A program made the position numbers and the translations under genes. The notes beneath the pieces are model-generated. The model ran no database searches. It saw only the letters and a list, made by a program, of their open reading frames with translations, and was not told where the DNA came from. A DNA stretch of 64,000 nt from Bostrychus sinensis. Lineage: Eukaryota > Chordata > Actinopteri > Gobiiformes > Eleotridae. Of the stretch, positions 1 to 12,134 are shown piece after piece. Within the stretch, counting starts at the first letter, position 1, and each line of letters begins with the position of its first letter. The DNA is taken from assembly GCA_020698575.1 (NCBI GenBank), contig CM036257.1:20661520-20725519 (forward strand), written 5' to 3'.

Positions 1-63
1 TCCTAAACTATTTTGCTTAGCTATATTTGAAATGTTGTATAATCATGTTGACCATTTCCACAG

Positions 64-3000
64 GACTGCATGGAGGAAATCAATTTGTTCAGCGAGAACA
101 AGAGCCACCTGAAGCAGCTGGGGGAGCAGCTGCTGTTGGCCAGCGATGAGGCCAAGCAGAGCCAGGTGCGCGGCTCGCTTCAGGAGGTCAACCAGCGTTG
201 GCACAACCTCTTCCACCACATCGAGGCCAGGTGAGGGGGCGGTCTGACAATAGGCATGGTTTATATGGGCCTACAAAACTGAACTAATAAGCTACGCTAG
301 TGCTACAAAGGATGCGTTTCAAGTGTCCTCTGGGTTGAAAAGACCCTTCCTCAAGTGTTGTATTCAGATAAATTGTGCTCGCAGTTTGGAGACAAGACTA
401 GCGTTCGCGTTCTTTACCCATTCACTTTTTAAGGGAGCAAACTAGATGGGAAAAAATTAATGGTTCTTGATGTGCAACTGTTTACAAGCACTAAAAGGGT
501 CTATATATTCACCACCGTAGTCTGCCTCTACAGTGGAGCTTTTAGCAGCCAAAACACATTAAATTAATTAACGACCCACAAATCTTAAACGTGGGACCCT
601 ATAATTAAACAGCAGCTCTAAAGCAGGTCTGTTCTCCTGCTGTCACTGGGCTCTGCAGCTGTTCAAATACACGGCCTTTAATGTACAGGCTGTACTGTAG
701 GTTAAGCCCTCGGACCCCCATTAGACATATGGGACATCCTGCAAAGGTCCCACATATACCAACCCCCCCACACACACACACACACACACACCCACCCCCC
801 ATTAGCGGCATCGAGGACTCAGACAGGACCATATGTCGTCATGTCCACGGTTGGACAGACCCCCTGCGCCTCCTCTTGTCAACAGTGACGTGATGGGGCA
901 GTGGGAGGGGGTTAGGGGAGGGGGTAAAGCGGCTAGGACAAGGGTGAATCTGTCAGCATGCGTTACACCAGAGCTCATCAAAGTGGGGTCAACGTCTTGC
1001 TGCAAAAGGGTCCTCACGAAAATCTCCAGTCACAGTCATGCTACATTGTCTGAGAAGATATTTGGTACATAGAGAAAGTTAGTTACAGAGAAAGGGAGAC
1101 TGTTAGTTCTTCTATTTATTAAATTAAATTAAGTATTTAAGTTATGTTTAAGTTAAATGTTAAAAAGACGCATTTTATTACAAAATTTAAGCCTTTACCA
1201 ATAGAGTAAGCAAACTAGAGTGATTATTTTAAATAAAGTGAAAAGATGTCACAAAACATTACACATACTGTACTTGTATGTCAAGTAGAAGTGTACATGA
1301 GAGGTACACTGGCTTGTGACCAGCTTGTGGCTGGTTTAAAAACATTGATCTCTCATGAGTTAATAAAATAGATATGCAAAACAAATAATAAGTTAATTAT
1401 TTTACTTTGCATCTGCCTATTGCTAATAGCCTTTTTAAAAACAAGGTTCATTTGATGAACTTGAGAGAAGTAGAGCTGTAGTCAAAGAAATTGTTTGTCA
1501 ACTGAAAGTTATGTCCAATACAGTGATTAATCGCCCAAAAAGCATATGTGTGGGACTTACCAGAGTCTTACACAAGAAGACAAAGTGACTTTACATTAAT
1601 TAGGTGATAAAAGATTTCGAAAAGATGGCTGTAAAGTATATTGCTATCTAAAAACCATCTGTGCTGTCTTAAATAAAATGAAAAAATAAAAGTTATCAAG
1701 TATTAAATTAGGCCAGCTTTATTGATGCAAAGAGTGGATGCCGCTAATTGATCAATAAAATTGTAGCTGACCAAGACCTCACTGACTGATTCATTGCCAA
1801 AGCAAAGTTTTTTTTAGGGTAAATAAACAAAGATGCTATTTTGTAGTGAAAAATATTATTATTTCTGAAACTCGTTAAATTTGTTTTAATTGATGTACTT
1901 TGTTTTAGTAAAATTGAGAACATCAAACCTAGGTGTGAAAATGTGCAAAACAATACTTTGTCCTAAAGTGAACATTGTCCTTTAGGAGAGGAGGGTATAA
2001 AGAGCATATGCAGAATAAAAGCTACAAAATTACAGTGTAAAAAGAAATGTCAGTTGTATTTTGGTCTCAGCCCTCCTGTGGCCCAATCCACTGTGTTAAC
2101 TTTCACCCAGCACCACTATATATCCTCACTTATCCCTTGGCTCGAGTCCTCCCCTGTCTCTCTGCCCATTCTCTCCTTGTCCTTTTACCTCAGCCTGGAC
2201 CCCTGACCGTCTTTTGTGTCTTTGTTGGGCCTCGGTATGAAGCTCCTGCCCCTTTTGTTACTGCTGTCAAAGACAGAGCCAGGGAATAAAAGGGAGAGAG
2301 ATAATTTGTTTGACTGGGGGGATTGTAATCTGTAATGTGGAGGAGTATCTCGGGACAGATTTACTTACTGTATACTGTTTTACGGCTATAAATAATGTTA
2401 ATGCACAAAGAGTATTATTAGTAGACTCTGGCTTACTTGGTGAGGTTATTTTAATCTGAAATCTCACAGTGACAGAGACATTCATTTTCTAAAGGCCAGA
2501 CATTTTAAACTTAAAGGGCTCACAATTTCACTGTCCAGTATTGCTGTGGTTCCCAAATTGTGGATAAGGACCCAAAAGTGGGCCACATGGAAGGCAAATA
2601 TATATTTTTTGAAACCTAATCTAGCCACAAAAGTTCACAAGCAAGTGTACTTTTTGTGGTGGTCTCAAGCCCAGATAAATGGAGAAGGGCGCATTAGGAA
2701 GGGCATCCTGCCTAAAACCTATGCCAAATACATAAATATGCACATGCACCACAGGAGGCGGATGATTTGCTTTGGCGGAACCGAAAGAGTTGATTAAATC
2801 AGATCAAATTCTGAGACTGATTTTAAATAACGTGCTATAAACATTGTATTAAAATAATTTAGAAAAATAACTTTGATTACTGTAAAAAGTGGGTTACGAC
2901 AAAATAATAAAAATATGGGAGAAAATTAGGTCCCATAACCAGACCAATTGAAAACTACTGCCATACTGGACTTCTTTAGTTCTTCCTACAACCAACCACT

Positions 3001-6000
3001 TCCCACACAACAACAGCTGCTTTTACTGTGTATTATCATTTTTTATGGAGAGCTTCTTCTTTCAAACCTGCTAGAAAAAAGGAGAGGAAAGATCAAATGG
3101 GGAAAATTAAGTCCTCCTGACTTGGGGGCACACTTCAGGCTTTTAAGCTGCAGCGGAGATCTTATATTGTTCTCGTCGTTGCTATGACTCCAGTCTGTGT
3201 GGTTCGCTCTGTGTGTGTTTTTTGGGGGGAGGTCCAGTTTCCATAGAGACCTTAGAAGTTTGAGATACCTGAGCCGTGTTACTTGTTGTGTTTTCTTTGA
3301 GTGTGACATTAAGCTAAATTGTATTTCTTTGCTGTTTCTGTGCCTCATAATAATTATATTTTCTAACTTATAATCATCATGGATTTGGCCTGTGTTTCTC
3401 AACTGGTTTGATTGTGGGACCCAGTTTTATTCCTGAATGTGTTATACTTTTTATTAAGTTACTTTTCGAAATTATTTTACAACAATCTTTATGTTACATG
3501 TATTTCAAAACACTTTAGAATAACTCATCACTATTAAGCAGTAATAAAGCATTCATTAAACATGTACAGTTTATAGATACAAAAATACCATTGATGTTTA
3601 TTAAATTTGCATTGATTTACATGAGCTTGTTACTCAAGAATCAGTTGTAGTTTATTAAGTAACTGTTTTTAAATAGGAAACTAAATGGTTACTAATCCTT
3701 AATTTATACTTAACTAATGCTGTATAATGTGTAGTTATACTGTTGTGTTGCTGTGTTACTTTTGAAATCACTTTTATCATTTTATATAATTAAATCTATA
3801 CTTAGGCTTCACACAGGGTGGACATTTAAATTACAGTATAATAAACCAATCGGCAACCCACTTTTGGGTCCAGACCCACCAGTTGAGAATCACAGGATTA
3901 GGATATTCTTTTTGACACGCAGCATGTTTAAAGACCCGACTTGAGGGGGAAATGGCAAAGTTAGTAAATTGCAGTGTAGTTTAGATGGCACTTATACAGC
4001 AATCCTGTCTGGAAGCACACCTAAGATTGTCATTTGGCTTTGTTGCTTGAAAATATAAAGTTTTCTATAAATTTGTGTGGCTGTGTGTCTACAGAGTGAA
4101 GAAGCTGAAGGAGACATTGGCCACGGTGCAGCAGCTGGACAAGAATATGAGTAATCTGCGCTCATGGCTTTGTCGCATTGAGGCTGAGCTGTCCAGACCC
4201 ATCACCTACAGCGTTCTCCACCATCACGAGATACAGAAGAGGCTGGCCGAGCATCAGGTCCATATCAGCCTATTGTCAAATAGTAGGGCTGGACAACATT
4301 TAGCAAATTTAACATTATTGCAATACTAGGAAAAACTATATCTGTATTTACACTGTCAAATTAATTGCCTGTAGCCTGAAATCAAAGTAGGTTATGGCCA
4401 AATTTAAAAAAATGTTTAGACCTGGTTTGGCCGCAGTCTAATGTTTGTTAGTCTTAACTTTCTAATTTTGCCCCAGCGTTGACCAATGAGTCTAGAGCCT
4501 TGTACCTCTTCATAAATTAAAATTGAATTGAACTTTTATATGTCTATGGTGAATAAAGCTTTGTCTTATGAAGGGTATCCAAATATCACCTGCCATACTT
4601 TTATAGCAATATTCAACAACGTTATCACATATTGCATGTTGTCCCTTTTCTAAAAAACTCATCTTCTTCAAACATAGTGCAGGCCTACAAAATAGACATA
4701 CTCTTCTAAGATGTTATTGCATTCGTCTTTTTTACTATCCTCTAATTTTACTCTAGCTTCCATGGGTCCCTCTTCTTGATTAATAATTCATCTGCATCCT
4801 ATTGTTAAAATTTGGGAGTGGTTGTCTCACTCAAAGCCCTCTACCCCTGCTGTGTGTTGCTATACTTTGACAGTTGTGGGCTGATGGGACAGTCCCGATC
4901 CTCATGTCTTTGTATGTGTGTGTCCAGGAGCTGCAGCGGGACATCGAGCAGCACACGGAGAGGGTAGCGTCAGTGTTGAACCTCTGTGACGTCCTGCTGC
5001 GGGACGAGGATGCATCGAACGGGACTGAGGTGGACGGTGACTCTCTGCAGGAGACCAGCCACAGTTTGGACCAGCGCTGGCGGACCATCTGTGCTATGGC
5101 CCTGGATCGCAGGCTCAGGTAACAAATTATCAACCAGAAATAATGTTTTTAAGATGTGTTATTCTGCCTTAAACTTAAACTATATTAAACTTATATTATT
5201 CATCTTATTTTTTTCAGTGTAAGAATAAATAAATAAAGTTATGTAATGTATCAATAGTATTACATTTTTATCTTCAGTATTTTGTATGCTTCTAGGATTG
5301 AGGAGACATGGAGACTCTGGTGCAAGTTCCTTGATGACTACTCACGTTTTGAAGACTGGCTGAAGATGGCCGAGCGAACTGCTGCCAACCCAAACACTGG
5401 AGACGTCCTGTACACTATGGCCAAGGAGGAACTGAAGAAGTTCGAGGTCAGTTGGAAATCACTGAAGAGTGCAGTTATGCTTCTTTTGGATTTATTAATG
5501 TACAAAACACTCAAATTATCATGTCTTTGTTCAGGGTTTCCAGAGGCAGGTCCATGAACGGTTGACACAGCTGGAAATGGTCAACAACCAGTACCGTCGC
5601 CTGGCTCGGGAAAACCGGACAGATCGGGCCAGCCAGCTCAAAGCCATGGTCCATGAGGGCAACCGGCGCTGGGACACCCTGCATCGGAGAGTGGCCGCGA
5701 TCCTCCGCAGGCTCAAGGTAAATCTCGATCTCTAACATATCCTGACATGCTTTTAAATAAATAGATAAATATGTTTTTGTAAGATGATGTGTGAGCGAAC
5801 CACATCAAGCCATTCATATTGCCTTTCTCAGTATTTTACTAGTCAAAGAGAGGACTTTGAAAGCACCAGGGAAAGCATGCTGGTGTGGCTCACCGAACTG
5901 GACCTGCAGTTGACCAACGTCGAACACTTCTCCGAGAGCGACGTGCATCACAAAATCCAACAGCTTAGCGTAAGACTGCATCACAACACACACACAGTTA

Positions 6001-9000
6001 AGCCCAAAATAATTCATACCCTGGCTTTGGACAAGAAATATTCAGAGTAATAAAGAAACGCTGGTTGCTGCCAGTGGAAATGTGCAAAAAAAACTAAATT
6101 ATGAAAAAAGGCTGTGATAGACAATGGTGTGCATAATTTGGGACATAGACCATTTTTATCAAAATATAAAATAAAATAAAAATAGTTACTTTTTTGTCAC
6201 TTTAACTCAAAAATTGACTGTGGCAATAATAATAATTTTTGGCTTAACTGTACTTATCAGATCTGAAAACAGCATTTATATTTCTGCTGAGACATCTTTT
6301 AAATAAACCAAACTAACTCTTAAAGGATCTGATGTCAGTTTTGGCTTTTTTGCCTGTGCGCACACATCTTGCAGCAATTACACATTCCTTTACAGTTCAT
6401 TTACCGCAGCCCATCTACAAATCCTATCCTATTTATTTTACTTCCAGAGTTTCCAGAAGGAGATCAAGGTGAACACGGAGCACATTGACGGACTGATCGT
6501 GTTTGGCGAGGGTCTGATCCAGCGGAGCTCACCACAGGACGCTGCGCTGATCGAAGAGGAGCTGGAGGAGCTGCACTCGTACTGTCAGGAGGTCTTTGGG
6601 AGACTGGTCCGGTTCCACCAACGCCTCAGCCAGCCCCCGGTGAGAGAGGGACTACTGTACATCATCTCACATTTGGATTACTGAGATATGTGTACAAAGA
6701 CCCATGGCATTTACAGAAAGAAATCATTTAGATAGTGTCTATACTGGCTTGCCATGTTGAAGTTATGTGTTATGTTATTCCTCTTGAGTAAAATATTTGT
6801 AGCTGGAGCATATCCCTGTAACTATGGCTCTTAGGCGAGATACCCCCTAGACAATGGCCAGTTAGTTACAGGGTTGAAACATAGAGGCATGCACTGACAG
6901 ACAACCATTCACTCCGCACATGTAAAAATGTTTCTTATTGTATTGGCTATTTCCGTATTTGGTAAAATAATGACATAAACACTACAAAAAAAAGATTCAA
7001 CGCGCAATTAACTTAAGTCCTTTTCCTCAGATCCCAGTGGAACCTGAAGTTTCCACCTCCGGCTTCTCACTGGAGTCCAGTTTGGAGTTGATTGGACGAC
7101 CGTGGCTGGGGCGGAGTCTGAGCAGCCTCCCGGCCACGCCCACTCACCTGCTGACCTCTCCTCTGTCCCGCTCCGGCCGCGAGACTCCCGTTAGTGTGGA
7201 CTCTCTGCCTCTGGAGTGGGACCACACCGGGGACGTGGGTGGGTCGTCTTCGCATGAGGATGACGAAGACGAAGACTTGGATGACGAAGGGGCGTATTTC
7301 AGTGCAGGTACGTCCAAAACCATCTGTCATTTTTGCATTTTGATCTCCATGTCCAAGGCTTTTATGGCCATTACTCTGGTCTTCAGTTCTCTTCACAAAT
7401 TAACAACCGAATGATTCAGGTCTGGACTCCTTAGCATGTTCATCCTGTTCCCTGCCAACCAGTCTTTCCCCACTGCGATTGTGTGTTTTGGTTTGTGGTG
7501 CCAGGACCAGAGGCCAGACCAATTGGCTTAACTTATCTAAAAACCTTCCAAACAATGATAAAATTATTCCACTTTCATTATTATAATGTGTGAAGCTGTA
7601 AGTTAAGTATGCCATTTAAATCTCAGTATTGTATTCTGTCCCCTTTTTCCTCTGAGCATTGACAAAAAGCCAAAAGCTTTCTCTTTTTGAGGCTAAGTAC
7701 AACTATATAAAGAGCTTTTTCAGGTACACTTCAAGCTATTTAAATAATGTCTCAATTGTCCTTTGGTGAAGGTCCAATCATTCCTTTTATAAACTTTATT
7801 TATCTAAAGCCGGTGCAACGCTTAAAAAAATATTGTGGATTTCAAAACATAGGGCATGTCAATTATTGTTCTTTGAGGGTCTGCATCAATTAGGAGTCCT
7901 TCAAAAGACATTAGACTGTTACTCAATGGGAAATGGGTTTCTTATATTAATTCAGGGGTGTCCAAACTTTTTTCAAAGAGGGCCAGCTTTAAAGATGTGC
8001 AAAGGTCCAAGGGCTGACAGTCCCTCCTAATTTTTTCTATGAACTGAATGCACATACAGTATACATTCAGTGCTCACAGTATTTTCTTTTCCAAAGCCAA
8101 ATAATTATAAGTTCTCTTCTTTGACAGCAAAATCTAAAACAAATTCCATCAAAGTAACATCTTTAAACATACATTCTCTCATTCCTCAGTTTCATTTAAG
8201 GTTTAAAATAATGTTATTCTGAATTTGTCTTAGTGTCAAGTCGGTCAGTGTGTGATTCTCCAAAATGGCGGACACAAGACGACTCAGAGCTCGTCGACCT
8301 GGAACCTGACTGTCACACTGAAGCTCCGCCCACTCTCGCCAGCACGCCTCTGAAGCAAGGCAATTATGTAAGGTTTAAAAAAAAAAAACAATTATAATAT
8401 AATATAATAAATACGTCTGATGCCACTTTCTTATCACTAACAGACTGTATTCTCTTCCTGCACAGTTACATCTGATGTCCCAGTGCAGCGGCAGCATTGA
8501 GGACTTTAAGAGAGTCTCGTTGATCCTGGATGACCAGGAGTCACCCGATGAGTTTGGTCTGACTGGACTCAACAATTCAGGCAGACAATCAGGTGAGACA
8601 AAGCACTGACAATAGTGGCAGGGTGGAACAGGTGCTAAAACTAAATATGACTACATGTTTATAGACGTTTAGATATTTTCATAGATACTTTTCTACACAG
8701 TGATAAAAATGAGAGAAAAATTGAAAGTAGCTAAACTAAGGGTTTGCTTTATATCTACAAGAAGAATTTTCAAATCCAGCCTAAGAGGGTCACAAGCTGG
8801 TGTACTGTTTGTGCCGGTCCCAAGTCTGGATTAATGAAGAGGGTTATGCCAAATCAATATGCAAAAAATCATTAGGAGTGCTTTGTTTACTGTGTGTGTT
8901 TGATACACATTACAAGAAAGCTGATCATTTCTGTGCTTAAGGAGTTATTGAGCGTTGGGAGCTGCTCCAGGCCCAATCCCAGACTGACCTCCGGGACGAC

Positions 9001-12000
9001 CCTAAGGAGCAGCTCACGTGTGACCTGGATAACATCAGCTCCTGGTTGGACACAGTGATCCCAGAGCTGCACCGTGTCCAGACGTCTGATTCAGCGAACA
9101 CTGTAGAGGAGATGACTGCCAGAGCCAAAGAGCTGAAGGTAAAGCAGTAGACCAGTGTTTCTCAATCTGTGGTATGGGTATCAATGGTGGCTTAAATGGA
9201 CATGTGGACCACTGCTGGTTTAGTCCTGGTTTAGTCTGAAATTTATTTTTGTCATGGGTAGAGGCTCTTTTGAACAGCAGTCACTCCTTGATTATTTAGT
9301 CTTGGCTTTAGTTCTGGTTTAGTCCTAGTTTTGTTCTGGTTTAGATCTTATTTAGTCCTGGTATATTGCTTGTTTTTGTTTTTGTTTGGTAATACAATTA
9401 TCTCTTGGTTTAGGCCTGGGTTAGTCCTGATTTAGGCTCAATTTAGTTCCTAAAACTGAGTCTTGAAAGCCAACTATTTTAAGATGTTTTATTGCTAAAA
9501 ACCCCTAAGCACATTTGAGCTAGTTAATATTTGTTTATTTACTGTATGTATTGTATTTTCTGTATAGGAGATGCACAAGATATTTTCACACTACAAGTCC
9601 ACCATGCTGTCATTGAATCTAAGACTACAGGGAGATCCAGATTTACAGCAGAAACTGGCTGAGGTGAACCGGAGCTGGAGCAGAGCCTGTACTGAGCTGC
9701 AGCAGTGGGACACCACTCTCAGACAGACACTGATGCGCTGCCAGGTAAAGCACATACTAATTTCTAAATTAGAGCCTGGGCGAAACATTAATGCAGCCTC
9801 ACATCCCACATGAGGGCGCATAAATGTCCTGTTAAGATTTCAGCTTAATTTGATCCAAGTAATAAATGACTACTTATACTACTTATTTATTTGCCTCAGA
9901 TGACTAGAGAAGGATAGGATTGACTTTTTCTGCTAATAGTTCATAATTGATATACTCATTACCTCAATTAGTCTGATCCAGCTCATTTTATTGTACCAGT
10001 TCTTGTTATTTTATAAAAGAAAAAGTCAATTGAATATGTTGTTTCAGATTTGTATAGCTTTAGAATAACTCACTTCTATCAAGCAGTGGCAAAGCAATAA
10101 TAAATATGTAATTACCAATCATTTAGTCAATGAGTTGTTTATAGATACCACCCATTAATGACCACTTATGTTTTTATAATTTTGCTGTGACTTACATGAG
10201 CTTATTATTCAAGAATGAAACATTAATAACTAATTTAATTTACTATTTTAGTTTACTAATAACTACCTTATTATAACTCAATGATGTTTATTCATTTAGA
10301 CATATTGCTTTGTAAATAAGCAGTTTAGTGGAGCGGCTTAATGAAAGAAAATTGCTGCTAGTGGCTAGCACTTTTTTCTGAAAATCTAGTGTGTAAGGAG
10401 TATTTTAACCAAATTTCACACTTGTATCATCAACTGAACTGGACAAAAATCCCATTAAGATGCTCTACTAATTAACTAACTAACCAACTAGCTACTAACC
10501 CTTAAATAACACTAATAGTATATATATTTTAAGTTATTCTAAAGTGTTATTATCAACTTTTATTTTTATTGTATACCTTGAACTGAAGCCTTCTTATTAT
10601 TAAACTAAAATATGACTTGATAATTGACAGGAGTTCCATGAAACCCTGCACTCGTTGCTGCTGTGGCTGGCCCACGCAGAGAGCAGACGCTACGCAGTGG
10701 ACATCACTCACCCAAAAACAACGATCAAAGCTCTAAAACAACATCGCAACACGCTCTCTGTGAGTAGTCTGCTCATGTCTGTTCCCTCCTGCCTCTGCTT
10801 TGGTCGTTGACTCAAAGTTCACTGTTTGTGTTTTGTTGTTGGAAGGATGTGCGAGAGGAGCTACTGCGCAGACAAACACAGCAGGCCTCGCTCCACGCTC
10901 TGTGGTCTCAGCTGCAGCCGGACCACACAGAGGACAGCGACGAGGCCCAGGAGAAACTGCACGTGACCGGCAGCAAGATGAAGATACTGCTGAGGGAAGT
11001 GACTGAGGACCTAAGAGCGATTCAACAGCGACTGGTAAGGGGCAACACATGGAGCTATTCCCAGACAACCATCCACTCTTCCCATTCATTCATTCATCAC
11101 TAGCACGTAGCACATTCTTAGCACCCCGATGTCATATTTTGAGATGTATTAAGATCAAGAGCTGACATAAGAAGTAGCTCATGACTCCATCTAGAGGTAG
11201 AACGTGATATAACACACTATTGTAGGTGACACTTGACCAGACAATTGGTTTTAATTCATTTCTTTTCAAGTGATATTATGCACACCATTAAGACTGTCAT
11301 TGCTAAGGTGCATGCAAACAGACATGTCCAATGTTTTTTATGTTCAAAGATGTTACTCTGTTGGAATTTGTTTTAGATTTTGCCGTCAAAGAAGAGAACT
11401 TATAATTATTTGGCTTTGTAAAAGAAAGTACTGTGTGCATTGAATGTATACTGCATGGCCATTCAGTTCATAGAAAAATCAGGAGGAACTGTCAGCCCGT
11501 GGACCTTTGCACATCTTCAAAGCTGGCCCTCTTTGAAAAAAGTTTTGACACCCCTGTTGTAAAACGTACAGTACATATATATAAATTATCAATTTAACAG
11601 CACCTCAGTGGTTCTTTTTGAATACTCTCACCTTGTCTCTGGTCTGCCAGCTTAACTGTCTCTGTCAAATAAAATATAAATAGCCACATTAATTTATTAT
11701 TTCTACATCATATGAAGTTTAATGAAATCCTTTTATTGCAGGAATTTGAACCTACATCAGATGAACAAGACCAAAGCGATACTACAGTGGCTTCTGAGGA
11801 AGAGGTGCATGCAAAGAAAATTTTGCCCAGTTTAAGGTATGAAGAAATGTAATGATCTCATTATAATATTTTAACATTTTTGTAAGTTGTACCTGTAATA
11901 ATCATCATCATTCTGTTTTCCAGAGGAGAGAGGAGGGACCCAGCCCAGCCTCGCTCCTTTTTTTACCGTCTTCTTCGCGCTGCCTTTCCTCTGCAACTCC

Positions 12001-12134
12001 TGCTGCTGCTCCTGCTCTTGTTCCCCTGCCTAGTCCCCGTGTCCCACAGTGAACACAGCTGCACACTGGCCAACAACTTCGCTCGCTCCTTCTACCCAAT
12101 GTTACACTACACCAATGGGCCCCCACCTACATAA
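64..12134 (+). CDS. syne2: Nesprin-2 (SYNE2) C-terminal part, 16 exons, 5' incomplete
   Basis: Nesprin-2 is an outer nuclear membrane protein; its KASH tail binds SUN proteins in the perinuclear space and links nucleus to cytoskeleton (LINC complex). Exons read by splice sites and frame: 64-230, 4095-4257, 4928-5118, 5296-5446, 5535-5717, 5832-5969, 6448-6639, 7031-7307, 8234-8367, 8466-8592, 8942-9138, 9568-9744, 10631-10759, 10846-11034, 11742-11836, 11924-12134. All phases join, giving 906 residues without a stop. Residues 1-395 are spectrin repeats, including QYRRLARENRTD and LVWLTELDLQLTNVEHFSES, which match remembered nesprin-2. A linker follows with LEWDHTGDVGG (about 456-466), then further spectrin-type helices (about 530-800) and the KASH domain. 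The donor at 4258 (GTCCAT) is weak. Earlier exons lie left of the window. Teleosts can have two copies, and which one this is cannot be decided here. Confidence 0.97.
2543..2961. mobile_element. hAT-like nonautonomous element in a syne2 intron
   Basis: The ends are imperfect inverted repeats: GCTGTGGTTCCCAAATTG on the left and CCAATTGAAAACTACTGC on the right. Such 'CAGTGGTTCTCAA' ends are typical of fish hAT nonautonomous elements. No clear target-site duplication remains. It contains a fragment of another dispersed repeat at about 2664-2790. Confidence 0.55.
3390..3895. mobile_element. hAT-like nonautonomous element with inverted ends
   Basis: The left end CTGTGTTTCTCAACTGGT pairs with the right end ACCAGTTGAGAATCACAG. 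Flanking 8-mers gatttggc and gattagga match at 6 of 8, consistent with an old hAT duplication. The AT-rich interior resembles about 10040-10260 and 24300-24480. Confidence 0.7.
7953..8072 (+). mobile_element. hAT end fragment (CAGGGGTGTCCAAAC family)
   Basis: It begins CAGGGGTGTCCAAACTTT, the terminus of a common fish hAT family, and continues for about 120 bp. The same sequence occurs inverted at 11434-11556. Both lie in syne2 introns. Confidence 0.6.
9153..9475. repeat. hAT-like end plus TTTAGTCCTGG minisatellite
   Basis: It starts CAGTGTTTCTCAATCTG, a hAT-like terminus, and then carries degenerate copies of an 11-12 bp unit (tttagtcctgg, ggtttagtct). The same unit fills 48770-49100 and, inverted, 41870-42330. 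The right boundary is uncertain. Confidence 0.5.
10040..10560. repeat. AT-rich dispersed repeat related to 3390-3895
   Basis: It shares phrases in the same order with the interior of the 3390-3895 element (tttagaataactca, aagcagt, acatgagctt, attcaagaat). Its ends are not clear. Confidence 0.4.
11434..11556 (-). mobile_element. Inverted copy of the CAGGGGTGTCC hAT end fragment
   Basis: It ends GACACCCCTG, and its reverse complement matches 7953-8072 over about 120 bp, including the phrase about 'gggctgacag'. The two copies flank syne2 exons 8234-11034 in opposite orientation. Confidence 0.6.
11924..12134 (+). other. syne2: Last syne2 exon: KASH domain
   Basis: This exon encodes residues 837-906 of the visible protein. 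A basic stretch (RSFFYRLLRA) is followed by one transmembrane helix that is almost pure leucine (about 858-876) and a luminal tail of about 30 residues. The tail contains the cysteine 23 residues before the last residue (Cys883), which in the KASH family forms a disulfide with SUN. It then has ANNFARSFYPML and the terminal PPPT that inserts into the SUN trimer. The stop TAA is at 12132-12134. All elements needed for SUN binding are present, so the 3' end looks functional. Confidence 0.96.

Larger units (their letters stand above)
231..4094 (+). other. syne2 intron, repeat-bearing
   Basis: This 3.9 kb interval separates two in-phase syne2 exons. It contains a short CA run near 771-791, a GC-richer patch at about 830-1030 with no recognisable function, and two hAT-like elements listed separately (2543-2961 and 3390-3895). 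The remainder is AT-rich, with no coding signal that I can support. Confidence 0.8.

Noticed and set aside
7953..11556. One large hAT transposon spanning several syne2 exons
   Set aside because: The two ends are in the right orientation, but the outer 8-mers (tattaatt and ttgtaaaa) do not match and the exons are conserved nesprin-2 sequence; two independent fragments are more likely.
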